DNA from: Bacteroidia bacterium
Lineage (GTDB): Bacteria > Bacteroidota > Bacteroidia > Flavobacteriales > NORP286
DNA length: 35,109 nt
Reading direction: 5' to 3'
Assembly (NCBI GenBank): GCA_016763665.1
Contig: JAESTI010000437.1
Location: 1-35,109, forward strand
The position numbers and the translations under genes were made by a program. Below the pieces are notes generated by a model. It searched no databases, was not told where the DNA came from, and saw only the letters and a list, made by a program, of their open reading frames with translations. Positions 7,390 through 16,577 of the stretch are shown here, one piece after another (position 1 is the stretch's first letter; the number at the start of each line of letters is the position of its first letter).

Positions 7390-10300
7390 TATAAAATACC
7401 TTCTGTTCTGGAAGTTCTATTACTCTGATTAGATTCTTCAATCAAGTCGTTAGATTTATTAACCGCATCACGTCTTTCTATATGTTCGGCGGATCTTTGT
7501 TCTGATATTAATACTGTTACTTCTGTTAACTCAACAATTTTTGCTTCAAGCTTAGTTATTTGTGCCGTGAAATCATCCAAGGGGATAATCGCTTCCGGCT
7601 GGCCACCTTCACCAATTTCAGCAATCATAGGATGGGTAACGATGCCACCATCTGCAAAACTTCGTAAAAAACCCCCGCCGCCGCGACTGCCACCACCACC
7701 ACCAGACCCAGGATTGCCTCGAAAAATAAATTCCTCTCTGCCAGTATTTACAACAATTTTAGATAACTCTGTAAAGTTGTCACCCGCCCACACAACTGAT
7801 TCGTTAACAGCGTTAACAGTTTCAGCAGTGTTAATCCCGATAGCTTTTAAAAAACTATTGATTGCGCCATTTGACGCGAATGCTGAAGTTAGTAATTCTA
7901 TTTTTGAGATAATCCCATCTGAATTGAAATCGATGGTACTAAAATCAATATCCATGTCTGGTAGAGTACTAAGGTCAATATCTATATTCAAACTATCGAC
8001 TATGCCTTGCAATAAACTTGAATTAGCAGCTTCTAAACCCGTAACGATGCCGTTAGAGTCTAAATCTATAGAGTTAACGGCAGATATTAAATCTTCAGTA
8101 TTGATATTATTTACTGCATCAATAATTCCTTGAGCATTTATATCTGGAAAATTAATCGAATCAATACCAGTTGCTATAGATTGAAATAAACCAAACAGGC
8201 CGCCCCCCGGAAGCATAGTCTGAAGAGTTAATTCTAATGGTGAAATTCTGCCATCTGCATTTGCGTCAACCAGTCTGATAATCTCTGCCGCTTGAGCCGG
8301 TAAGATACCGCTACTAATCAATTCCTGTAATGTTAAATTATTGTCAGAATTAGAATCTATCGTACTTAAAATGGTACCTAAATCAGAGATAGAACTAGTG
8401 TTTGCATTTCCAGCAACTAATAATCTGTATAAAGGTGAATCCGTATTCAATAAAGTATTTTGTATTTCTATCGCGCTAACAATGCCATCCTTGTTTAAAT
8501 CCGATGAATCTTTGATAGCGTTGACAAATGCGCCTTTAACATCTTGAAAATTGAGTCCTAAGCCGCTCAACAAAGTATCTATGTCCGTGCCAGTTGCCAG
8601 ATTCAATTCTAGTAATGACTGGACAAATAGCGCTTGATCAAACGAAGTGCGTGAAGATGATTCCTCAATTTGTTGAGCTAAGAGTGATTCTAATCTACCC
8701 GATGTTAAAGATTCGTTAGGAACATTTGGAGCACTGGAAGAATCAAACAAACTCGATACTGAATTCAAATCACTCAATACGCTTGATTTGATATCTTTAA
8801 ACGCACTGCTGGATGCGAAAAATGTTTGAGCAGATTCTAAAAATGTGCTTGAAAACGATGCGAGATCATTGGCTGCGTTTGCGTCTCCGGTATTTGCTCT
8901 CGCTAATAATTCCTCATATTTATTTTGGTTAAATTCGAATGCTTCAGAAGCCGATGCTCCTACTAGAAAAACGTCAGCGATAGATTCTTTTAATTTATCA
9001 GATGCCGCGATTGATTCTTCATATCGTTTCATCTCAATATCAAATAGATCGTTAGCGGCATCATGAATCACGGTGAGACGATCTCGTTCAGTATCGATTC
9101 GGCTTTGTAAATCACCAAACAATGAACTTGATAATATACCTAAGTCGTTTTGCAATGCGGTAGTAATAACAATAAAGTCTTCGAGTGAGCCTTGCAAACT
9201 TATCATTGACTGCGCAGCATCCGCGCCCGCTTTATCTAAGCTTAGGGTTTCATCTCCTAATTTCGATAGCACCTGATTAACAGCTTCCAGGGAACCCCCG
9301 GCCGCAAATGTTTCTATTGTTAATTGGTCAATATTATCTAAATAAGTTTTAAAATCATCCGAAGCATTTTCCATTGACAAAGCGGCTAACGATATTTGAT
9401 CAATTACACCTATGATCTCATCACCTGACTGAATGACTGATTCAGATAGGGCGTCAAAAATTTCGTCAACTTCACCACCAATCGTGTTAAATATCGTTTG
9501 AAATCTCTCGGTGATGAAATCAGTTGTATTTAATTCTTCACTGATAGTGCTTTTTTGTTTCTCGACTGCGGTTTTAATTTTACCTATTTGTGTTTCTGTT
9601 AGTGTTGAGGCGATGACGTCTTCAAGTTCTGCTATACCTTCGAAAAAATCACCAAAACTTTTGATGGCTCTATCGGATGCGCCTCTAAAGGTGTCATGTT
9701 GTGAAAGTGCTCTAATTCCGCCAAATTGTGATTCTGTTACAACGTTAAAATCATCACTGCTATGTTCGTTAAGGCTTTTCGGTAATAGATCAGTCGTTTC
9801 AACCGTTATTTTAGGATCGTGCACCCCGCCGCCAAACAATACATCAACAAAGCTCCCTATCGTCGCGCCGATGAAAGATCCTATTGGCCCTGCAAATGAT
9901 CCGGCTAATGTTCCTATTGTTTGCCCAATGGCGCTATTTGCTTGTTTTCCTGTGAGATTTTCACCAACAGCGTTGCCTAATTTACCGCCAGCGTATGACG
10001 CCCCTATTGTAGCGGCAAAGTTAACCGGGTCAAAACTAAAACCACCACTTGGATCAATCGTACTACCCTTAATCGCGTCGATCGATGCAGTGCCACCACC
10101 AGGCAACGTCGAAATCAAAGTGTCGTTAGCGATGCCTGCGAGCGCTACGTCAGCCGTTCGATTAAATACGCCGGATATTCCAAAATTCGCCAGGGTAGCA
10201 CTGGTAAAACCACCCACGCCACTTGCTGCTAATTTGGATAACCCTATTTTCGATAACCCGGCAGAAGCCAGGGCGCTAACGCCGCCTAAAAGGCCACCAC

Positions 10301-13103
10301 CCCCGGCGCCACCACCTGCCGCACTCAGTGCACCAGTGACACCACCAGACGCCCCCAATCCAAGCTGAATAAGAATGGGGTTGGTGATAGATTGATGCGC
10401 TAGTTCAGCAAGTAATTTTTTGAAAGAACCTAAAATGCTATCCGTGAAATCTTCAAAGGAATCGAAAGCCCCTTCCCATGCTTTCGCAAAAGATTCGTCT
10501 ATTCTTTCTGCTGCATCATCCCACGAATCCGCCAAGTCTTCGGCGGCATCCATCTGTTTTTTAATTTCAGGAAATAAATCAACATGTTCTTTTTTAAGTG
10601 CTAATACAGCTTGTGCATATTGGTCTGTACCATCGGTAACGCCTTTGTAATGTTCTTTTAATAACTCGAGTTCTTCGTTATATTCCTTCTGTTCTAACTT
10701 AAGAGGAAACAACGTTTCTAACAATTTTTTTGTACTTTCTGATTTTGTTTCCTCAAACTCGAACAACCTCGTTAGAAAACCTTCATAAGCTTCTAGCACT
10801 GGGAATAATTTTATATATTCTTGTTTTAACGCTTTTTGCGCAGCAATATGTTTTGATGTTCCTTCTTTGTCGAGTTTTTTAAATGTTGTATTTAAAAGAA
10901 TCAAATCTTTATTATAGTCTTTTTGTGCTTTTTCAAGTGGAAAAAGTATATCTAACAATTCTTGTTCTGCATCTTGTAACTTAACAGTTGCCTTAGTTTT
11001 ATCTTTTGTTTCGTCTTTAACCGCTTTAAGTTCTGCTTTAAGTTTGTTTAATCCCTTTGTATATTCGTCTGCTGATTTCCTGGCATTGGTGGTGGCTTCG
11101 GCACCATCAATCATTGCTTTTACGGTTGCTGTTTCTTCTTTAATGACTTTCAATAATTGCTTATCTAAAAAATCCGCTTGGGTTGCATAATCGCCGGTAG
11201 TCCCACCCAAGGTCACAGTGAAAGCGATAGTTTTTGCGATAGCGACTTTTAATTTTTCATAACCTATGATCATATTTTTAATGGCGTGAGCGGTTGTCCC
11301 TCTAACAACTTCTAAACTGTATAAATAACTACCGACTTGAAAACCAACAAACGCAGCGCTTAATACGCCAGTCGCTAGGCTTAATTTGCTAATAGCTGTA
11401 CTCGCGAGGCCGGCTTTGATTGACACGCCAAACAATGCTTGATTCCAGGGGATTGTTGAAAGTGCAAATTTAACGCCCGCTACTTGTGCAAATCCAGTAA
11501 ATAATGCTAACGTTTTCATTGCACCGGTAGCGGTTGCAACAGCGATAGGCCACGCTTTCATAATGATAGGAAAAGCTTTCAACCCTATATAAATAGCCCC
11601 ACCTGTCAATAACAAATTACCAAATAATTCTAATCCCCCAATAGTGGCTTTAATCGTTGCATCTAATTCTTTTTCATTATCAATAAATGTTGATAACGTT
11701 GTGTTAAGATCTTTAAGACTCTCTGTAAAACCATCTAAAAATTGATCGCCAAAAGCTTTACTAATCGCTGAAACATTATTACCTAACAATTTAAAAGCGG
11801 CATCAAAAGTCGCTGCGCTTGCGGCATATTCTTTCTGTAATGCGACTGCATTCGCCACTTCTTTATTGGCTAACATTTGTGTTTTGGTATATTGTTCTAA
11901 ATTAGCAGACAATGGCCCTAACGTTTTAATTATTTCTTGTCCGCCTAAGCCAACTTTTGCTAATGCGGCGCCCGCTTTTGTTTCTCCTAAATCTCTCAAT
12001 CCTTCTAACAATATTCTGAAACCTGCGATTTTATCTTCAGAAAAAGTTCTAGCCAAAACATCGCCGTCAATCTCTAAAGCTTTCGCGAATTCTTTTAATT
12101 CTTCACCACCTAATGTAACTCTATTTTGAATTTCTTGAAATGCTCTACCCACGGCAGAACCAGCAGATTCAGCCCTGGCACCCATTGCAACCATCGCAGC
12201 ACCTAATGCGGCAGAATCGGCAGCGCTAACGTTAAACAATGCAGTGCTTCTAGCGATCTCGTTAGTGATTCTGGCGATTTGTTTCTCAGTTGCTGCCACT
12301 TCATTACCCACGGCAACAATGACAGAGGCAAAAACATCAACGCTACCTATTGATTCACCGGTAACGTTTAGAATCCTTGCTAGTGTTTGCGCTGCCTCTT
12401 CGCCTTGTAAATTAGACGCCCGCCCTAATTTCGCAATAGTCTCAGTAAATTTTAAAATATCATCCGTGCCAGAGACACCTAATTGACCGGCTGATTGTGC
12501 GAGTGCTAGTAATTCCTCCGTGGTGACGGGAATAGTTCGAGATAGAATACCTATGCGCCTTTCTAATTCTTCAAGTTCCTTTCCTGTGATGCCAGTAGTT
12601 TTTGCAACGCCTACTAAACCAGTCTCGAAAGCAGATGCGTTTTGAATAGCAGATTTAAAAATTAACGCACCACTGGCAAGTGTTACAAACCCTAATAATT
12701 GAGTTTTTGCGCTACCAATAGCTTTAGATAATCTATTAAATCCTTTCGCCCCTTTTTTTGTTGTCTTATCAGTTGTCTTGCCTGTTTTTTTGATTTCCTT
12801 TTCTAATCTTTTAACTTCGTTTTTTGAATCATTAGCAGCTTCCGACATTTTCTTAAATTGTCGATCAGATGAACCAATAGCTTTTTTAAGGGTTTTTTCA
12901 GTTTCTTTAAGTCTAAATGCCAACAGTTTAACTTCGTCTTGAGAACTATTGACGGCCTTTTCCATTTTTTTAAATTGAGACGCAGCGGTTTTACCCACCT
13001 TTACAGTGGCTTTTTCAGTTTGTGATACTTCGGTCTCTAACTTCTTTAAGCTAACAAGAGATTGCGCTGTACCTATCTCAATTTTCAAATCAACTTCAGG
13101 CAT
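7389..13103 (-). CDS. Tape measure protein with EF-hand-like region
   Basis: A 1904-residue protein; ATG at 13103 behind a good ribosome binding site (AGGATGAT). The N-terminus is coiled coil with internal repeats (SQFKKMEKA / RQFKKMSEA). Next comes a typical tape-measure region (SAGQLGVSGTDDILKF, MVAMGARAESAGSAVGRAF) and hydrophobic stretches around residues 490-590. A tandem LFPL..QK.YN repeat lies at about 715-860, and Gly/Ala-rich regions follow. The end has the classical glycine-rich tail then ADGGIVTHPMIAEIGEGG. Length sets tail length; at about 1.5 Å per residue the tail could approach 280 nm. Residues 1535-1736 hold five EF-hand loops, unusual for the family. Antisense open frames within it are shadows. 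Confidence 0.92.
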   Translation of the reverse strand: MPEVDLKIEIGTAQSLVSLKKLETEVSQTEKATVKVGKTAASQFKKMEKAVNSSQDEVKLLAFRLKETEKTLKKAIGSSDRQFKKMSEAANDSKNEVKRLEKEIKKTGKTTDKTTKKGAKGFNRLSKAIGSAKTQLLGFVTLASGALIFKSAIQNASAFETGLVGVAKTTGITGKELEELERRIGILSRTIPVTTEELLALAQSAGQLGVSGTDDILKFTETIAKLGRASNLQGEEAAQTLARILNVTGESIGSVDVFASVIVAVGNEVAATEKQIARITNEIARSTALFNVSAADSAALGAAMVAMGARAESAGSAVGRAFQEIQNRVTLGGEELKEFAKALEIDGDVLARTFSEDKIAGFRILLEGLRDLGETKAGAALAKVGLGGQEIIKTLGPLSANLEQYTKTQMLANKEVANAVALQKEYAASAATFDAAFKLLGNNVSAISKAFGDQFLDGFTESLKDLNTTLSTFIDNEKELDATIKATIGGLELFGNLLLTGGAIYIGLKAFPIIMKAWPIAVATATGAMKTLALFTGFAQVAGVKFALSTIPWNQALFGVSIKAGLASTAISKLSLATGVLSAAFVGFQVGSYLYSLEVVRGTTAHAIKNMIIGYEKLKVAIAKTIAFTVTLGGTTGDYATQADFLDKQLLKVIKEETATVKAMIDGAEATTNARKSADEYTKGLNKLKAELKAVKDETKDKTKATVKLQDAEQELLDILFPLEKAQKDYNKDLILLNTTFKKLDKEGTSKHIAAQKALKQEYIKLFPVLEAYEGFLTRLFEFEETKSESTKKLLETLFPLKLEQKEYNEELELLKEHYKGVTDGTDQYAQAVLALKKEHVDLFPEIKKQMDAAEDLADSWDDAAERIDESFAKAWEGAFDSFEDFTDSILGSFKKLLAELAHQSITNPILIQLGLGASGGVTGALSAAGGGAGGGGLLGGVSALASAGLSKIGLSKLAASGVGGFTSATLANFGISGVFNRTADVALAGIANDTLISTLPGGGTASIDAIKGSTIDPSGGFSFDPVNFAATIGASYAGGKLGNAVGENLTGKQANSAIGQTIGTLAGSFAGPIGSFIGATIGSFVDVLFGGGVHDPKITVETTDLLPKSLNEHSSDDFNVVTESQFGGIRALSQHDTFRGASDRAIKSFGDFFEGIAELEDVIASTLTETQIGKIKTAVEKQKSTISEELNTTDFITERFQTIFNTIGGEVDEIFDALSESVIQSGDEIIGVIDQISLAALSMENASDDFKTYLDNIDQLTIETFAAGGSLEAVNQVLSKLGDETLSLDKAGADAAQSMISLQGSLEDFIVITTALQNDLGILSSSLFGDLQSRIDTERDRLTVIHDAANDLFDIEMKRYEESIAASDKLKESIADVFLVGASASEAFEFNQNKYEELLARANTGDANAANDLASFSSTFLESAQTFFASSSAFKDIKSSVLSDLNSVSSLFDSSSAPNVPNESLTSGRLESLLAQQIEESSSRTSFDQALFVQSLLELNLATGTDIDTLLSGLGLNFQDVKGAFVNAIKDSSDLNKDGIVSAIEIQNTLLNTDSPLYRLLVAGNANTSSISDLGTILSTIDSNSDNNLTLQELISSGILPAQAAEIIRLVDANADGRISPLELTLQTMLPGGGLFGLFQSIATGIDSINFPDINAQGIIDAVNNINTEDLISAVNSIDLDSNGIVTGLEAANSSLLQGIVDSLNIDIDLSTLPDMDIDFSTIDFNSDGIISKIELLTSAFASNGAINSFLKAIGINTAETVNAVNESVVWAGDNFTELSKIVVNTGREEFIFRGNPGSGGGGGSRGGGGFLRSFADGGIVTHPMIAEIGEGGQPEAIIPLDDFTAQITKLEAKIVELTEVTVLISEQRSAEHIERRDAVNKSNDLIEESNQSNRTSRTEGIL
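7896..8501 (-). other. Five EF-hand-type calcium-binding loops inside the tape measure gene
   Basis: Five 12-residue loops fit D-x-[DN]-x-[DN]-[GN]-x-[ILV]-x-x-x-E: DLNKDGIVSAIE (residue 1535), DSNSDNNLTLQE (1583), DANADGRISPLE (1613), DLDSNGIVTGLE (1680) and DFNSDGIISKIE (1725). All metal-ligand positions are filled. Helical sequence separates the loops. Calcium binding is inferred from the pattern. Confidence 0.8.
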
Positions 13104-13116
13104 ATCATCCTCGTTA

Positions 13117-13482
13117 TCATTTCCCCTTAGTTTTCCTGGCTTTATCTTTTTGTTCTATTTTTTCTCTCAAATCATTTAAATAAACGCCATCAAGACTTCT
13201 GATTATGTTTGCAAATTCATCACACGGTATAAGCAGCGGAAATACAGTTATATATGATGTAATTTCGCTTACAGGTATCACGCCTTTTATTATAGACCCA
13301 TGCATGCCTACTTTTTCAATTCTGAGTGGCGATAAATAATTAAAAGCTCCTATTAACCAATCCGAAATCTCGTTAATTTCAGGCATAAAATCGAGGGGCG
13401 TTTTCTTGCCCCTTGATTTTAATTGTTGGTAAAACTTAAAATATTTACCGTGCTCTATTTGCCACTCATAGACGTCTGTTAC
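13117..13482 (-). CDS. Tail assembly chaperone T-part, made by -1 frameshift from G
   Basis: This frame, 121 residues after the shift, is open from a stop at 13504-13506 down to the stop at 13117 and lies in the -1 frame relative to the upstream chaperone gene. An internal ATG at 13386 (MPEINEISDW) has no ribosome binding site, which argues against independent initiation. Slippage on GGAAAAG at 13482-13488 would give a G-T fusion of about 250 residues, close to the size of lambda gpGT (279). The family role is to hold the tape measure protein while the tube polymerises around it. It sits directly before the tape measure gene, as expected. The frameshift is inferred. Confidence 0.75.
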   Translation of the reverse strand, partial: VTDVYEWQIEHGKYFKFYQQLKSRGKKTPLDFMPEINEISDWLIGAFNYLSPLRIEKVGMHGSIIKGVIPVSEITSYITVFPLLIPCDEFANIIRSLDGVYLNDLREKIEQKDKARKTKGK

Positions 13483-13868
13483 TTTTCCAAAGTTTTCTGA
13501 ACTCTATCCTTATAAAAATTGGTCATTTCGTTAGAATATTCAATAACAAACGTCCGGCAATCGACATCTGTCACAATAAGACTTTTACAATTTTCTTTTG
13601 AATAGGGGATTACTTCACCATCCACTTCAAAGCCTTGCCAATCAACTAACAATCCTTCAGATATCGCTTCTGATAATGTTTCAATGTTAGCTTTTTCCTT
13701 TAACTCTTCAGTAGAATTTGAACTAGAGCCGAGTTTTGCTTGGTGCTCTAAAAAAGCTTTTTTAAAGACTGGGTTGTTAGCTCTACAAATTTTTAATTGA
13801 ACGCCATGGTATTCTACCCATGTGCCGTTAGTTTCTGCCTCTTTGTCGACAGGTGTTATCATCATCAT
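13479..13868 (-). CDS. Tail assembly chaperone (G-like)
   Basis: A 129-residue acidic protein between the tube protein and tape measure genes, the standard slot for gpG-type chaperones (lambda gpG is 140 residues). It starts at one of three consecutive ATGs (MMM) near 13868; an AGAG ribosome binding site precedes it. It ends VQKTLEK then TAA at 13479-13481, with a slip-prone GGAAAAG directly before the stop. No motif beyond position, size and the overlapping -1 frame identifies it. Both the unshifted and the frameshifted products are likely made at a fixed ratio. Confidence 0.75.
   Translation of the reverse strand: MMMITPVDKEAETNGTWVEYHGVQLKICRANNPVFKKAFLEHQAKLGSSSNSTEELKEKANIETLSEAISEGLLVDWQGFEVDGEVIPYSKENCKSLIVTDVDCRTFVIEYSNEMTNFYKDRVQKTLEK
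13482..13488 (-). promoter_or_regulatory. Probable -1 ribosomal frameshift site
   Basis: The mRNA reads G-GAA-AAG followed by UAA. Slipping back one base pairs tRNA-Glu with GGA (one G-U wobble) and tRNA-Lys with AAA, both tolerable. The window available for a shift, set by the -1 frame stop at 13504 and the zero-frame stop at 13479, is only about 25 nt, and this is the best candidate in it. Confidence 0.6.
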
Positions 13869-13915
13869 AATACTATTCTCTTTGTGTGTGTTTTCTTTGT
13901 GTATTTTTTAAAGAA

Positions 13916-13954
13916 CCCTCCCCGTCGCTACACAAAGAAAAACGAGGGGGAGGG
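13916..13954 (-). terminator. GC-rich hairpin after the tail tube gene
   Basis: On the minus strand the arms CCCTCCCC-C-TCG and CGA-C-GGGGAGGG (plus 13943-13954 and 13916-13927) form an 11-pair stem with one mismatch, followed by TTCTTT. It lies in the 126-bp gap after the abundant tube protein gene and could partly terminate or stabilise that message. Confidence 0.6.
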
Positions 13955-13994
13955 GTATTTATTTCAATCAGCTCCAAGATGATTAAAACAAAAC

Positions 13995-15170
13995 TTACTT
14001 ATCGATTAAGTTCATACCGACTGTGAAGCCGAGAACCGGGTCTAGTAGCGCCTCATAAGATCCGTCAATCATGAAAAATGAATCCTTACCTTGAATAGGT
14101 GTTTCTAAGGATGTAAATTTCACGTTAGGGAGATAGGCAACAATTGCATTACCATCCTCGTCGGTCAACTTAAATGACAGAGAAAATGACGTATTGTTAT
14201 TAAACAATGTGTAAGCAGCAATATCTTCAAAATATAAAGTAACATCACCAGTTACACTTAAATCAAACGCCGCTAAAGCCGCTGCTCCTAATACACCAAT
14301 AACTTTCGCTGCACTTATCTTGTTGTCGTAATTAAAACTGACAGATTCAATCTGAACGTCAGCTTGTAACCCGGTTGTAGAAAATGCTAACGATTCCACA
14401 GAATTTAAAAGACTGTAACCATCGACAACCGCTACAGTCGTTTGACCTGTTATCATGGTTTCCGTGACGTCTTCAGTTAATCCCAGAATGCCTATACTAC
14501 CGTTTAACAGACTACCGGCGCCGAAAGACCATGATAAAGTATTCATCATGCAACCGCGATAATACATAAACGCTTTTGTTGCCAAAGCAACTTCTTTTTT
14601 AATCGTATAACTATCAGGTAACTCTGTTCCGTTAGGTGTATGTCCCCACGACACTTTGATATTATCGCCCGCCGCTGCGGTCGTTAGACCTCCAGCATCT
14701 TGAGCATCCAAGGTTAATACTAAAGCCGCAACTGCCGAGACTAAAAACAATCCATTGTTATTTGCTAATGCCGCGCCAGATATCAAAACGTATGAACCCA
14801 CGGGAATTGCAGCAAAATTAGCAAGGAGAGCAGACGTAAAAGTTCTGGCAGTTGCATCAATCGCGATATCTGCTTTAGTTTCTGTCCCTGTAACGGTCAC
14901 ACCTTCCATAACCGACTTTATTAAGGGTTTATAGGCATCATATGAAACCTCATGAGGCAGGTCACCGGTCACGCTTTGATCCACGACGATTAGGTCGGGT
15001 TTCTGGCGATCTGTCCTGATAGCTTCTGACGATGCGGTTACTTTGCCGCCTACAGGGCCACCACCCGTGACAGGGAGACGTTGAAAGGCCGGACTAGCAG
15101 GCGTTTGACCTGGCGTAGTTTCCAGAATGTAACTTAAGTCTATTTTTGACGTGCTGATTATTTCAGGCAT
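13995..15170 (-). CDS. Major tail tube protein
   Basis: A 391-residue protein with ATG at 15170 behind AAAGGAA. The N-terminus (STSKIDLSYILETTPGQTP) and the beta-rich body with alternating G, T, S and hydrophobic residues resemble siphovirus tail tube subunits of the tail_tube_2 type. It lies between the tail terminator and chaperone genes, the expected slot. Residues about 95-180 look like an inserted Ig-like or beta domain (TARTFTSALLANFAAIPVG, DAQDAGGLTTAAAGD), which may be exposed on the tail surface. It is followed by a strong hairpin, in keeping with high expression. Confidence 0.8.
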   Translation of the reverse strand: MPEIISTSKIDLSYILETTPGQTPASPAFQRLPVTGGGPVGGKVTASSEAIRTDRQKPDLIVVDQSVTGDLPHEVSYDAYKPLIKSVMEGVTVTGTETKADIAIDATARTFTSALLANFAAIPVGSYVLISGAALANNNGLFLVSAVAALVLTLDAQDAGGLTTAAAGDNIKVSWGHTPNGTELPDSYTIKKEVALATKAFMYYRGCMMNTLSWSFGAGSLLNGSIGILGLTEDVTETMITGQTTVAVVDGYSLLNSVESLAFSTTGLQADVQIESVSFNYDNKISAAKVIGVLGAAALAAFDLSVTGDVTLYFEDIAAYTLFNNNTSFSLSFKLTDEDGNAIVAYLPNVKFTSLETPIQGKDSFFMIDGSYEALLDPVLGFTVGMNLIDK

Positions 15171-15189
15171 TTTTAAATTCCTTTAAAGT

Positions 15190-16227
15190 TTATCTAACGG
15201 TTTTAAATGGTATGAACACGTTTACATTAAAAAAACCATGATCATCATCACTTACCTTTCTTGGCACTATCACTTCAGCCATAACACCATCAAAAGTTTT
15301 GTTTTGGAAAAGAGCGATTAAATCCTTATTTATCAATCCTATTTTCTCCACTCCTTTTCCTAATTCTGTAAACACGGAGATAACGAAAAAACCTTCATGT
15401 TTTATATATCCTGCCGCTACTGCTGCACCTATTACGCCATTCTCCGAACTTGTTATATTTAGTTGTGTTCTTAACCAGAACGCATCTGTTTTGTTTGGTG
15501 TGTTTTCCCAAGTTACTTTTAGTCCTGTCAGATCGTCGTAAAATATCTGAGGAATAACGATTGCGGCATTATTTTTTAAAGTCCAAATTTCTCCAGTGTT
15601 TTTACTTGTTAAAGTCGTTCCTGTTCTGTAATCGTTTGCGTCAAATTCGACTGCGAGAAAATCAGACGACAATAAACCATTATAAATTTGAACAAGTTTT
15701 ATAAATCCATCAACTAACGATCCTATTTTAATTTCAGAGTTAGAAATAAAAATTCTGTCTATGTTTATAGATTTATCAGTACCTAACGGCGAATAACTTA
15801 TATTGTCGTCAGATAAAGAAAACTTGACAATTTTTGTCGTTTTTTCCCATGTAATATTTATATATTTATATGTGCCATTTACTAATCCCGTTGGGATACT
15901 ACTGGCGACAGACAACCCGGCTCCGCCATCGGCACTTAAGTATAATTTAATCGTACCGTCCGCCGCAATCGTTACCTTATAAGAATTATTTCCGCTAGAC
16001 CATTTCTCAATTAAAACAACCTCTATTCCAGGCACCCAATTTGACAACTTGATATACAGTGTTAAATTGATATTGCCTGTAATGCTGGCTTCTATACTAT
16101 GCGGTGAACTTAAATGCGAACTTAATTCACCTGGCAAAATTAGAAATTGAGTTTGCATAGACGTGACAAATTCCACGGCAGTTTTTAACCGTGTTTCAAA
16201 AGCTGCTCTAATTTCTGATTCGATCAT
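15190..16227 (-). CDS. Tail terminator protein split by a LamG-like domain
   Basis: A 345-residue protein. Residues 1-22 (MIESEIRAAFETRLKTAVEF) and 232-345 (LTGLKVTWENTPNKTDAFWL to the end) together resemble the DUF4128-type tail terminator, normally about 130 residues. Between them lies a LamG/concanavalin-A-like sandwich (about 27-225), with typical strands (YKVTIAADGTIKLYLSADGG, YKYINITWEK) and ending (FDANDYRTGTTLTSKNTGE, IWTLKN). The terminator caps the tail tube and joins it to the neck; the insert would protrude from the neck as a ligand-binding domain. ATGA overlap with the upstream gene indicates coupling. Confidence 0.7.
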   Translation of the reverse strand: MIESEIRAAFETRLKTAVEFVTSMQTQFLILPGELSSHLSSPHSIEASITGNINLTLYIKLSNWVPGIEVVLIEKWSSGNNSYKVTIAADGTIKLYLSADGGAGLSVASSIPTGLVNGTYKYINITWEKTTKIVKFSLSDDNISYSPLGTDKSINIDRIFISNSEIKIGSLVDGFIKLVQIYNGLLSSDFLAVEFDANDYRTGTTLTSKNTGEIWTLKNNAAIVIPQIFYDDLTGLKVTWENTPNKTDAFWLRTQLNITSSENGVIGAAVAAGYIKHEGFFVISVFTELGKGVEKIGLINKDLIALFQNKTFDGVMAEVIVPRKVSDDDHGFFNVNVFIPFKTVR

Positions 16228-16577
16228 CGACCGGCCTTTTTCATTGCGCGTTGTATTTCTTTCTCGACAAAAAATTCACCCGCTTGTTCTGAATGTCCTT
16301 CGTTTAATGGAACGATATAAGGTAAATTGTTTGTGATAAAATAACTTTCACCCAATCTCGCTAATCCCACTTTTGGTTTTTTCATTTTTACCGATTTAGC
16401 CGCAGGTTCAACAGACGAATCTATCTCACCTTTTGTAATTCGCCAAGACGCCCTCGCTCTACCTGTATCGACGGGAGTCGCAGTGGTCAACCCGGTATAA
16501 ATATCTATGACAAATTCCCGCTGCTCTTTTGCAACCATTGTTCTAAGTTGTGCAAATGCAACTGATATAGCACTCAT
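16224..16577 (-). CDS. Tail completion/neck protein, HK97 gp10-like
   Basis: A 117-residue basic protein. The stretch TPVDTGRARASWRI is the hallmark of HK97 gp10-type/minor tail Z proteins, followed by a Lys-rich segment and the characteristic ITNNLPYIVPLNEGHS and a C-terminal helix. These proteins act at the head-tail joint or in tail completion. It overlaps its neighbours on both sides by about 4 bp, consistent with an uninterrupted neck operon. Confidence 0.8.
   Translation of the reverse strand: MSAISVAFAQLRTMVAKEQREFVIDIYTGLTTATPVDTGRARASWRITKGEIDSSVEPAAKSVKMKKPKVGLARLGESYFITNNLPYIVPLNEGHSEQAGEFFVEKEIQRAMKKAGR

Noticed and set aside
7567..8133. 188-codon Pro/Ser-rich frame on the plus strand
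   Set aside because: It is antisense to the tape measure C-terminus, whose Gly-rich end produces the proline run; no start signal.
9511..10368. 285-codon frame antisense to the tape measure gene
   Set aside because: Its Ser/Pro/Ala-rich composition is what the reverse of a Gly/Ala/Asp-rich coding region gives; no ribosome binding site or recognisable domain.
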